64,000 nt of DNA, taken from Ascaphus truei. Taxonomy: Eukaryota > Chordata > Amphibia > Anura > Ascaphidae. Below, in pieces: positions 54,153-64,000 of the stretch. Each line of letters starts with the position of its first letter. Position 1 is the stretch's first letter. The translations under genes and the position numbers were made by a program. A model generated the notes under the pieces. It worked only from the letters and a program-made list of their open reading frames with translations. It had not been told where the DNA came from and did no database searches. The stretch is taken from positions 8,790,864-8,854,863 of the forward strand of contig CM071574.1 of assembly GCA_036426205.1 (NCBI GenBank), read 5' to 3'.

Positions 54153-54479
54153 CAGGGGTGCGCAAACTTCCTGAGCTGCGCCCCCCCTGCCTGACTGCCG
54201 CAGCCACCCCTCTCCAAGTACCCGGCTTCAAATTACGCAGCGGGTCATGTGATGTCACGTGACCCCGCTGTGTCATTTGACACTGTTGACATGGCGACTC
54301 GTCGCTGAAGAGCTGGCAGAGAGCAGGTAAGGGAGTTAGAGGCCTCACGCCTCCCCCATAATTTAATTAAAATGCCTTGGGGAAGGGTGCGGCCCCTGTA
54401 ACGGCTGCGCCCTCTTTGGAAATTCTTGTGCCCCCCTGCCTTAAGGTCATCTTTCATTTCTCTAGGCACTCTAACCAGC
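54112..54479. mobile_element. hAT-type element at the centre of a perfect palindrome
   Basis: Element 54153-54438 starts CAGGGGTGCGCAAACTTCC and ends CCCCCCTG. Target duplication CCTTAAGG (54145-54152, 54439-54446). The outer arms 54112-54152 and 54439-54479 are inverted copies, so the element sits exactly at the dyad of a 74-bp palindrome made of PLE 2 sequence. Confidence 0.8.
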
Positions 54480-54844
54480 CAGCTCAGGTTCCTGATGCGG
54501 ATGCTGATTTCCTAGGGAATACCCTCGCCATTGGTATAATTTGGGACGCAAAGCTAAATGTCGCAACAATTACTGCAGCTGTTTGAGAATAACCTTTCGT
54601 CCCATTGTATCAGACACCAGTTAGCTTAACCTCAGCAACTTGTCATCTGGCAGACGGAATTCCATGAACCTACAGTAGTATCTCTTCTATCCCAAGGAAG
54701 CAAAGGTGATCAGTAAGTCTACTGTTTTTTTGTCTGCTAGGGGCCACCCCAAATCGTTTAGCAAGCAACTGGAATGGGAATAAAAACCTTTTGCACATCT
54801 CAGTCTGTTTGGGACCTGCAAATAAAAAGTAGTCTGAGTAGTGA

Positions 54845-56911
54845 AATAGAATAAAGAAGAAGACAGTCTATCCAAATATATTCAACATCAGCAAACACCC
54901 TCTCACAAGTTTGGAGGAAAAGGTACTGAGTAAGGGCCTCACTTTTGCGCCTGTATGTGGGCCAAATAGTTTTAATTTATTTATAGATGTCCACAAGTTT
55001 GCCCGTAAACTAGCTCTGAAAAAATACTTTGCCCGTGATGCTATATCCAATCAGACTAGTTTGACTGGAGAAGCTAGTAGTTCCGTTACCTCTCCACAAA
55101 GGAGCTTCAGAAATAAAGCAACGTTTTACCCTAAGTTTTCACAAGGGCATCTGGTAAGCTCCTTTGTGGAGATGGTTAATACGGATCTGGAAAAATCTAG
55201 TAGGATTTACAGGATTAGACATGACAATTTTAATGTTCAAGAAAAAGAAGCACTCCAGGGTTTAGAAAATAATGATTCAATAGTTATTAAATCTGCAGAC
55301 AAGGGGGGTGGTATAGTGGTGATGGACAAATGCTATTACATGCAAGAGTCAATAAGATTACTAGATGACTTAACCCCATACCACCCTCTTAAAAGCGATC
55401 CTTTGGAACAGTTCAAGGTTGAATTGAGGGAACTGCTGACTACCGGCTTGAATAATGGTGCTATCACCCAAGAAGAATTTGAGTTTTTATATATTCAATT
55501 TCCACGAACTCCATTATTTTACTTTATACCCAAAATTCACAAAGATCTCACGTCACCACCAGGGAGACCTATTATTTCGGGAATATCTTCACTTTCATCT
55601 AATTTATCCAAATACATTGATTATCACCTTCAGCCATTTGTCACTGGTGTCAAATCTTATTTGCGCGACACAACACACATACTACAAACATTGAGAGATC
55701 TGGCATGGCAGCCGGGGTATATATTGGCGACAGCAGATGTCACGTCTTTATATACTGTGATCAATCATGAATTGGGCTGCAGAGCTGTGTCGCGCAAATT
55801 GGAAACAGTAGGTAATAATTTTTCTTTATCCAAAAGGGATTTTTTGGTGGATAGTATTTGGTTTATTTTAACGCACAACTATTTCACTTTTAATTCACAT
55901 TATTACATTCAGAAGTGTGGTACTGCTATGGGCACCAGATTTGCCCCAAGTTATGCCAATTTATTTATGGACAGTTGGGAAGAGGATTTCATCTGGAACA
56001 ACGGTCCCCTTGGGGCAAACCTGGTGCTCTGGCGGCGCTACATCGATGATGTGGTGTTCGTCTGGTCAGGCAGTCAGTCGTCATTTAATGCATTTTGCAC
56101 TTATCTGAATTGTAATGATAGAAATTTGAGATTCACTTGTAATTCTAGCACAGATCACATAGATTTTTTAGACCTTCACATTTATGTTAAAAATAGTGCA
56201 CTTCATACCAAAACATTTTTCAAGCCGGTACAAGCCAACAATTATCTAAGGGCAGACAGCCAGCATAACCCTCAGTGGCTAAAGAACATTCCGAAGGGTC
56301 AGATGGTACGTCTTAAACCTAACTGTTCAGAGAATGAGACATTTGATATTCAGGCGAAAGAATTAAAAAATAAATTCATTGAAAGAAATTACTCTGAGAG
56401 TCTCTTAGATGAGGCTCTAAGACAAGTTAATAGTATTGAAAGAGACACAAACAGACAGTGAGTACTAAAGGTTTTTTCACATGTGCAAAATGTATAGCGT
56501 GCTCTTAGTCATAATGTTAAATCATTTAAATGTTCTGTAACCTCTAGGGTATATCCCATCAATTCGTTCATCAATTGTCAATCTGTGTTCGTAATATACT
56601 TACTGCAATGCCCTTGTGGCTTGCAGTATGTAGGCAGAACAGGGAGAACCTTTCAGAGGAGAGTTTACGAGCACATCTATAACATTAAGAAGGGACTGGT
56701 CACCCATAGTGTTTCACATCATTTTCTCATGTGTCATGATAAAAACCCCAGAGGATTGCTATGTTGTGCTATTGAGGTAGTTCAGGCCAACTGGAGAGGT
56801 GGTAATAGATTGAAACAAGCCAGTATGCGTGAAGCATACTGGATCTATGAACTCAAAACACTTTCTCCAGTTGGCCTGAACATAGACTTTGAACTGAAGG
56901 CATTTTTATAA
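54845..56911 (+). mobile_element. Penelope-like element 1 (RT and GIY-YIG)
   Basis: RT frame 54845-56461: SIVIKSADKGGGIVVMDK, PLFYFIPKIHKDLTSPPGRP, CGTAMGTRFAPSYANLFMD and the catalytic YIDDV near 56037. It then stops. The endonuclease frame 56585-56911 has VFVIYLLQCPCGLQYVGRTG and ends GLNIDFELKAFL. Between them a linker of roughly 90 residues is lost and a stop interrupts the Cys-rich FFTCAKC stretch. RT-type retroelement of the Penelope class with a homing-type nuclease; inactive as read. Confidence 0.93.
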
Positions 56912-57145
56912 ATAAGCATTTTTATAAAATGAGCATTTTTTCACATGGGTTTTATTTAAATCCAATGTTTTATTTTATTATTTATTGTTTTATGTATTGT
57001 GTCATGTTGTTTTAAATGTTAGCAAGGCTATTTGTGGTGGTATTACAACTATGTCAATTATGGTGGCAATCAGTATTAAGTATGACAAGCCAATTAATTT
57101 TCAGGCTTGTGTATTTATACCATGACTTCAGTTGCACCACCACAA

Positions 57146-57185
57146 TCCCCTGAGGAAGTGCGCATGCGCACGAAACGCGTTGGGA
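57146..57185 (+). ncRNA. Hammerhead-ribozyme-like motif of PLE 1
   Basis: Helix I TCCC (57146-57149)/GGGA (57182-57185); core CTGAGGA (57150-57156); extra A; helix II GTGCGC/GCGCAC with loop AT; GAAA (57072+100 to 57175); helix III AC..GT; cleavage-site base T (57181). About 235 bp after the endonuclease stop. Confidence 0.65.
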
Positions 57186-57780
57186 AGTTTCATTTTAAAG
57201 CTGTAGTTGTTGAGGAGAGACTTGAGTGACACGGCCGGATTACAACTGTGAACGGAGGATATTGTTAGAGCACGCATCCACAGGACCCGCCCCCAAGTGA
57301 CGGTGAATTCATCCGGAGCAAGCAGGGAGTTGCAGGAGGTCGCTCAAGTGGCGTGGTGCAGAGGAATAGCAGGAGTCATCGTGCCGTTTCCTAACAATCA
57401 ATGCTGACTTGCAATTTGAGTTTTGTAAGTAGGGCTTCGATTTTACACCTTCCGGACCTGGTTCTCTCATAGTCCTCTTGTACTCTTATTTTTTGTTGTC
57501 TCATATTATATTAAATTAGCTTTTACTTATTTTTTAGCCTTGCCATTGTTTGTCTAGTTGGTCTTGTGCGTCTGTACTGTTATGTCTTGCTATGTTCATG
57601 TGTGTGTGTAATTCACTGACATACTGCACTATAATTCTCTTTGTGTTTATTTCCTTATGTTCACCTGTCCACAGAGGATAATCACCAGTTGATATCATTT
57701 GAATCATTATTTGGACATCACTCCTCCTATTGGACTCTGATAGTCATCTCATTGGACTTGTAAGTCGCCGGTTTATCTTT
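57186..57780 (+). mobile_element. PLE 1 terminal-repeat remainder
   Basis: GC-rich stretch followed by T-rich sequence, with no coding part. The end is uncertain. Between here and 57995 nothing else is recognised. Confidence 0.45.
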
Positions 57781-57994
57781 TTTCTTCTGAGTAGTGAATG
57801 ATAAACGTGCTCCCCGTCTCTATTTTTAATACCCAACGCAAAAAAAACAAGCAAACACCTCAAAATAGTAACATGATAATAAGCACCCGTTGGCACTTAT
57901 CAATATAATAATATCCTTCAAACTGAAAACCTAACATGTTAAAACGTGTTGGATGAATGGGTAGTTAAACGAAATGCCGACTATGTCAGCCTTA

Positions 57995-58276
57995 GGCCGT
58001 GCTTATAGTGCCCGCGACAGGCGACGTCACCCAAAAACAAATACATTGCCGCCGCCGCGTGCGCTTATAGTAAGGGCGACATCACGTCGCCAAATTTGGA
58101 AGCTGGCAATATTTGATTTTTCAAGGGCTGTCGCCTCATGTGACAGCCCCTGAACCAATCAAATGCCAGAAAGCCCGCGCCGCCGCCGCCGCCGCAAAGT
58201 GAAATATAACTTTCGCTAACGGCGACGGGTGACATCACCCGTCGCGTTGCCTGTCGTGGGCACTATACGCGCGGCC
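57995..58276 (+). mobile_element. PIF/Harbinger-type MITE
   Basis: Ends GGCCGTGCTTATAGTGCCCG and GGGCACTATACGCGCGGCC with TTA target duplications (57992-57994, 58277-58279). Shares its interior with 26252-26540. Confidence 0.82.
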
Positions 58277-58279
58277 TTA

Positions 58280-59060
58280 GCCCATATAGTACCCCATGCC
58301 TGCATTGCCTTACCAGCTCGAGAGTTTGATCAAACCATACATAGAAAGCTTTAAACAATTCCCCATCTATACCATGGTTTAAATAATTTCCTTTCGGATT
58401 AAGCAGAATATAGCAATCTAAAGGAACCTGGCTCCTTTTTTGGTACAATACCCAGTGCTGACAAACGCAAATGTGTAAAAGGCAGAACCGAAAACGCGCC
58501 CGCTACTTTGCTAATGAGAATTATTTTTCTAATTATCACGACCTCAGGGTGTTCGTTCATGGACTTCCAGTTTGTCACCCATGCCAGTTTGGGATACCTA
58601 CTTAGGAAATATAAAAAACCTGCTGTGAAATCTTCCCTAATTAAAGTGGCCTTCTGCTGGTCTGGGTACTTGTCTAACAATGGCAACATCTTTACCAATT
58701 TCACCGGCATCCTCGCCTACACCCATATATTCCGCTATGTAACCTTGGCATGGCAAATCACTTGAAACAGCTAAATGTGGGGTGGTTACCTGCGCTTGTT
58801 GTGTTTTCGTCTTTAAACTTGTAAGAATTTTGCCACTTACAATGGGATTCATTAAAGATCATGCACACTACCTTTAAGTGCCACAACCCGTCAAATCTCG
58901 GAGCAGGCGGCTGCTTGGGAGCATTAAGCTGGTGTTTCATCGTGGCTGGCCACGGATCTACTTCCGTTCCCCGGGTTAGTTTAGGGCATACTGATAACTT
59001 GTCTGAATTGCACGTCATACGTAAACCCCCCCAAATTCTTCTAAAATTATATCACGTTTA
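58280..59060 (-). mobile_element. DIRS-type retroelement RT fragment
   Basis: The - strand reads LSALGIVPKKEPGSFRLL and, after a frame shift, GNYLNHGIDGELFKAFYVWF with DQTLELVRQC, the start of the RT of DIRS-like elements (usual form: SPLGVVPKKEPG, FRLIHHLS, VALVR). Upstream on the - strand, toward 59060, are decayed remains of the preceding region. Confidence 0.65.
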
Positions 59061-59199
59061 AGCAGCTACATTTCTGTGGCGTTTTTTCACCAATTACACC
59101 AGCATAAATGCAAAATGCCTACAATCAATTATCCTCCGACCGATCATCCATTTTTTTTCTCATTATGTAAAAAAAATGTATTGCGGAAGGTATTGACAG

Positions 59200-60330
59200 T
59201 AAATCAATATATTAACATGTCCAGCAGTTCTCTTTTACTGCTTGTGATAAATTGATCCCTAATGGTGTCGCTTTACAAGCTAAAGCATCCTTAAAACAGT
59301 CTTTAGTCGCTGCCAGAGAAGCACTCGACCAGCACCTTGATTCTAAGGCAAATATACTCAAATCCCTGAACCCACTTTCTCTTGGGGAACCCACACATTT
59401 GTTACTTGAGAGTTTAGTGTAGGGGGCTGTTGCCTTTTTGCTACCTCTGATAATTTTGCTAACACTGTAGTCAGGGAACCCCACACCTCACCCAATGGGC
59501 ACCCAGGGGATTAATGTGATGCAGGAACTGCTCCTGAGACCTGCTGCCTTCCAGCCTGAAGTTCTTACGTGGGACCAGAGGTCTCAGGTCAGCACTCCCT
59601 CTTCCAGGCGGTGCCGCACCTTCTTCTGTCTGCTCCTGCTGACGACCCCCCTCCGTGCTGTTGCCATTTCTGACCTCTTCCTTGCAGATGCCGGTGGCAA
59701 TCCCGCATTCTTCTCCCTGATCATTAAAGGTTCCATTGTGTTCGCCGGCAACATGGACCTCTTGCGTTGCGGGCTCCCGGAAGGCACCACTGTGACTCCA
59801 GCACCTTACACCTTGCTAGGGATTCCCTAGTGCCTTCCTTCTGGCTCAGGCAATTGCAGACCGGCAGGCTGCAGCTGGAGTCGAAGGTGCATGTATGCAC
59901 TCCCACAGCCTATCTGTGCTGCCAGACTGCAGCGCTTTCCCAGTCACTGAAAGCAGCAGAGGCTTCCAGCTCCGCCTGCCATGACACGGTATTAGCCTCC
60001 TTGTTGCGGAGATAGAGCAGCTGAATCTTGATTCAGTCTTCTTACAGGTGAAAATAGCTGGTCTCTGCCCTTTATTTATACCCCCAAATTCCCGCCTAAA
60101 CTTGACTCCTCCCTGCCTAACCACCCAGCCAATGATTTGACCCTTCGCCTAGCAACACACCTTCAACCAATCCTTAGATACCGGCCCCAATCTCCACCTT
60201 TCCTGCCTAATTCACCAGCTTCCCATTAACCAATCACATTACAGCTCCTCTGACCGAGGTTAATCAGGGGTCATCCCCAGCCCCATGTCACCCTATGGAT
60301 AATTTCCTCAGGGGCTTTCAGTTAAATTGT
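59200..60330 (-). other. Unassigned region, possibly an LTR/5' leader relic
   Basis: The - strand has GGGGGTATAAATAAAGGGCA near 60080, a TATA-like box followed by CA-rich leader sequence, and a GC-richer segment to 59500. No protein family recognised; LTR nature is a guess. Confidence 0.3.
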
Positions 60331-60471
60331 AAAGTTTAATTCTTTTAGGATGTACTGTTCCACACGAAGGTCTGAATTGTGTTCATATTCCCAGCTGTGC
60401 CAAGGTGCATGAATATGCAAAATACGTAGGAACATAGCAAAGAAAAATATTTACAATTATGCTTTTAATAC

Positions 60472-61436
60472 TTCGATAACTCCGCTATACGAACTGTCGG
60501 TGTCTGGTGTGCTCATTTATTAATGTTTGCTAGGCTATTTCATAAAACACAACAAGTTACAGTATGCAAGTAAACTTCACTGCCAGAGAAACGACCAATG
60601 CATTACAAAGCCATTTGTTGCTTGCCTTTCTGATAGTGAAGTTGTTTTTCATGGTGTGATGTGACAAAAGATTCATTGAAGTAAACAATTTAGAATTTAT
60701 TGCCTTGCCTTCTATTGCAATATTAATGCAGTTTCGATGTACATTTATTTGAAGTAAAAAGGACCTTACAAACAATGATTTATTAAACGAGGAGACACTG
60801 ACATATCCAGAACCGTGTATAATATCTGACTTCATGTTTGGGTTCTTTACCTGAAAGCGTAGTCATGAATTGCACGTGTGTTCAGACTGTCCTAATGTTA
60901 CCCAGCTCCAGGAAGGTGGAGACCAGAAACAATCCCTCAGTTTAACAAAAGATGACAACACCCTTTTATTATCAAGGCTAGATACATCCTAAGAAGTACA
61001 ATCTCCATGTTTTCACTCTCTGCTTGCTCTCCAATCCACACGAATAATGGCACCCTTCATAGAAGCCATTCCCAAACTGATCAACAATGGGTCATATAGT
61101 GTAATAAAATATCGATCATTTACTGTGCATGGTGTAGACCAGGAGTGGGCAAGTTCAGTCCTCAAGGGCCATCAACAGGTCAGGTTATCAATGACTTGGC
61201 CACCTGTGCTGAAGCAGGGATAACCTGAAAGCCTGTCCTGTTGGTGGCCCTTGAGGACTAGAGTTGCTCAACCCTGATGTAGATCAAGCCTCTATACTGT
61301 ACTTATTGTTTTAATGCACACAGTTTAGTTTCAGAATAAAAAGGTACAGCAGTATTTGCAAGCATAAGAATGGCCGTGTACAATATTACAATGCAGATCC
61401 TTAATCTAAAATAATTCTGCTTCCTTCAGTTTTTTT
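60472..61436 (-). repeat. Second copy of the LCT 3' flank
   Basis: 60472-60856 matches 8326-8696 and 61118-61430 matches 9278-9580, including the same hAT MITE (61140-61276). Between them 60857-61117 is unrelated to the first copy. The left edge of homology is near 60472. Confidence 0.85.
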
Positions 61437-63537
61437 CTTTTCTTTTTTCAACTTGTATTTTATTATTTTTGCAAATGATAGGGGTAGGGGGATACAGAAA
61501 ACAAAAGGGGTTGGGAGGAATGGGGAGGGGTTACATCCACGCAGGGAGCAAATAATCAGTTTTATACATACATGCACCCATGTTAGTATATTTCAGTCTG
61601 TGCGGGTCAGGTCTCCCAACAGGGGTCAGTTTGGATTTTGCCACTCATAAGTCTCCCAGGGGTCCCAAGTTGTCAGAAATCTGTTATTCCTATCACGTAT
61701 TAGGCTTGTGAGTCTCTCCATAGTCATTATATGGTTCAGTTTGTGCTTTATTATTGTAATGGGTGGTGGGTCGTTCTGTTTCCGATGTTTTGCGACTGCT
61801 GCCTTGGCTACCGAGAGGATTTGTGTTATAAGGTGGTCCATATTTCTCTCCATGCCTTCTATCGGTTTTAAAAGAAGCACGGTTTCCATGCCCCATGGTA
61901 GGTCTAGGCCCATTACCCCTTTTATTAGTCTTCTGATCTTTCCCCAGAAAAGGATTATCTTGGACCACCATATATGCTTGAACGTGCCCAGTTTGCTGCA
62001 GTTGCGCCAGCACATGGGGGAAGTTAGTGGGAGAAAAGAGTGTAGGCGTGTAGGTGTGTATTACCACCTGTGCAGAATTTTTAGGTTAGTTTCTCTAACT
62101 GCTGAGCATCAAGAGGCTCTGGCTACTCTTTCATAAATATCTTCCCAGTTCTTGTCTTATAGGGGTCTGCCTATATCCCTTTCCAGTCTGATATATATTT
62201 TATTGTTTGTCCCCTAAATTGAGGATCTGATAAAATTGGGCAATTGTCCCTTTGTGGTATGCACCTCATTGGTACAAATTCTCAAAAGTGGTATGGGATC
62301 TATTCCAAACATCACTCGATTGTAGCGAGGACACATAGTGTTTAAGCTGCATATATTTGAATATTTGTGTGTTTATGATTCCATATTCCTCTTTTAATTC
62401 AGGGAATGTCAAAATGTTGCCTTCTTTTAGCATGTCTCCTATAGAGCACAGTCCTTTTTAGACCCAACTCAAAAACATTTGAGTGGTATGTTGGGGGGAA
62501 ATCAGGATTGGATCTGGTCGGAGTCAGTGGCGAGGGAATGGACGAGACCTGCTTATATTTGCAGCTTTTGTCCCAGATATATAGGGAGTGTGTTTGTAAT
62601 ACATTTTTCATTTGAAAATCGGAGTTGCCCTGGAATTCTTTATTCAGTTTGGATTTCGGCTGTGCTCCTGTTTTTCCTACTGCATTTCCTAATACCCTGT
62701 TCAGTCGGGGCGCCAGAATTTTTGCGAATAGTTTTATGTCTGTGTTTATCAGGGAGATGGGTCTGTAGCTGGGGCAGAGCGAGGGGTCTTTCCCTTCTTT
62801 TGGAATTACTACAATAGAGGCTTCCAATTGTTCGTTCGGGAGGCCTGCGCCTTTCAGGATTTTGTTAAACCACCTATCTAGGTATGGTTTCAGTGTTGCT
62901 TCAAACTTTTTAAAATAAAGATTGGAGAACCTGTCCGGTCCTGGGGCGTTGGAATTTTTAAGGGATTTAATGGTTTCGGATACTTCCTCTGCCGTTATTG
63001 GAGCGACTAGCTGGTTGGCCTCAAGGTCGTCTAAATTAGGTAATCTAGTTGTTTTTATATATTCGTCTATTCTGTTTCTAGATCTTCGTTGTTCTGGGCT
63101 GGTTTCGCCAGATTGTATAGACTACTGTAGTATGTCACAAATTCTTCGTTAATTTTGGCTGGGTTATGTCAGCTCATCCTGCTTGTTCTTTATGCTGTAT
63201 ATATTTAGACTGGTTGTTTTATTATGAAGTTTAGCTGCGAGGTACCTGTCTGCTTTGTTGTTACCTTTCTCGTAAAAGATCTGGTTAGCCCAGCGCATTG
63301 CTTTCTCAGTGTCCTCAATTAATATATTCTTTAGTTCAGTTCTGTCCTTGTCTATTTTATCTCTGGTTGTGTCTCTTAGGTTTTGTTGGAACCTTTCCTC
63401 GTTTTCCCTGATGCTGTCGTTTAGACTATTTATTCTCTTGTTTTTCTCTTTTTCTGTGTTACGATGCTGATTATTTTACCTCTTAAGGTGGTTTGTGCAT
63501 GGCCCATAGTGTGCTATCTCTTACATGGCCGTTATCG
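61437..63537 (-). mobile_element. L1-type LINE in the duplicated LCT last exon
   Basis: Same strand as LCT. The RT frame reads NAPGPDRFSNLYFKKFEATL, then VVIPKEGKDPSLCPSYRPIS, then LINTDIKLFAKILAPRLNRV, is internally deleted after GNAVG, and resumes near the C-terminus (CWRNCSKLGTFKHIWW) to a stop at 61626. It ends in an A-rich tail at the LCT junction. The target duplication TTCCTT(C/T)AGTTTTTTT is seen at 61421-61436 and 63538-63553. 5'-truncated. Confidence 0.88.
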
Positions 63538-63744
63538 TTCCTTTAGTTTTTTTTAATATCTTCCTGTACATAAAGGAAAACAAGATAATGCCTAAAACGG
63601 ACGCTAGCAACAGTGAAAACAGCACGTACAAAGCGGTCTTTGCGTCTGACGTAGATATTTGTAATCCAAGAAAGTCCACTGTTCCACTTTGATTATCCTC
63701 AGTGGTGGGAGCTACACGAGTGGTTGTAGTCACAGTTGTACCTA
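63521..63744 (-). CDS. Duplicated LCT last exon with L1-derived tail
   Basis: Same acceptor and phase as exon 17. The stalk and membrane span are nearly identical (RVAPTTED against RVDPTTKD). After RKILKK the reading leaves LCT sequence: TKGTITAM and stop TAA (63523-63521), where the last codons and stop lie in the L1. The other exons of this copy are outside the window, so gene or pseudogene cannot be decided. Confidence 0.8.
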
Positions 63745-63853
63745 CTGGGGGGGTAAAAGAACACAATGGTTAGGAAAATTATAACGTTTATTACAGTTTT
63801 GACCGCATACATCAGTTGCAGTCCAGTGAACATATAGTTATCGACCCACTGGG

Positions 63854-64000
63854 AAACAAGCAACATAAAGCACACTATTGATGGCCAACTCCAGTCCTCA
63901 AAGGCCACGAATAGGTCAGGTTTTAATGAAATCCCTGTTTCATCACAGATGGCTCAATCATTGACTCCGCCACTGAGCCACCTGTGCTAAAGCAGGGATA
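63854..64000 (+). repeat. Sequence matching LCT intron 5, joined to intron 16 copy
   Basis: To 63853 the sequence follows 9891 (GTTATCGACCCACTGGG). From 63854 it follows 32295 (AAACAAGCAACATAAAGCAC) and enters the hAT MITE, which runs off the edge. The match is exact for about 70 bp, then diverges. Confidence 0.8.

Noticed and set aside
56462..56584. Reading PLE 1 as one intact protein
   Set aside because: A stop, a frame change and a missing linker separate the RT and endonuclease frames.
50960..60470. Search for MCM6 exons upstream of LCT
   Set aside because: No MCM-like segment seen on either strand; the interval is transposon-derived or unrecognised.

Overview
The window looks like nuclear DNA of a vertebrate, most likely an anuran amphibian. 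Two genes are found tail to tail, as in other tetrapods: the 3' part of UBXN4 on the + strand (1-7683) and a complete LCT (lactase-phlorizin hydrolase) on the - strand (50844 down to 9557). Both are spread over short exons with consensus GT/AG ends. The introns and flanks are filled with transposable elements typical of frogs: CR1/L2- and L1-type LINEs, Penelope-like elements (PLEs) with hammerhead-type motifs, DIRS/Ngaro remnants, hAT, PIF/Harbinger and TA-target MITEs, and an LTR. The amphibian call rests on this repeat mix and on protein similarity; no species is claimed.

Layout. 1-8131: last eight coding exons of UBXN4, including the UBX domain and membrane hairpin, and its 3'UTR. 8326-9556: probable LCT 3'UTR and downstream DNA. 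9557-50844: LCT with 17 coding exons, the same number as human LCT, joined by eye into one open frame of 1901 codons with a signal peptide, four glycosyl-hydrolase-family-1 (GH1) regions and a C-terminal membrane anchor. Intron 10 and intron 3 each hold a large foldback (inverted repeat) split by a CR1 LINE; intron 3 also holds a 1.7 kb minisatellite of about 29 bp units. 50845-60470: LCT promoter, then a DIRS/Ngaro-like relic, two PLEs in opposite orientation and a DIRS reverse-transcriptase relic. 60470-64000: a second copy of the LCT 3' end, including a second last exon. It marks the end of a tandem LCT-like copy whose other exons lie beyond the window.

Main points. (1) LCT domain III carries Gln in place of the acid/base Glu (Asn-Gln-Pro, about residue 1033) while its nucleophile is intact; this is the substitution known from plant myrosinases. 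(2) In the duplicate, DNA just upstream of the last exon is joined to sequence matching LCT intron 5, as if exons 6-16 were deleted. The phases of exon 5 and exon 17 match, so a short in-frame LCT-like protein is possible. (3) An L1-type LINE lies in the coding part of that duplicated last exon and replaces its C-terminal tail and stop codon. (4) Three hammerhead-ribozyme-like folds, two beside PLE ORFs and one orphan, share an extra A after the conserved core.

UBXN4 (an ER-membrane ERAD factor) and LCT (a brush-border glycosidase) are neighbours by conserved synteny, not by shared function. All coordinates and joins were made by eye without alignment software.
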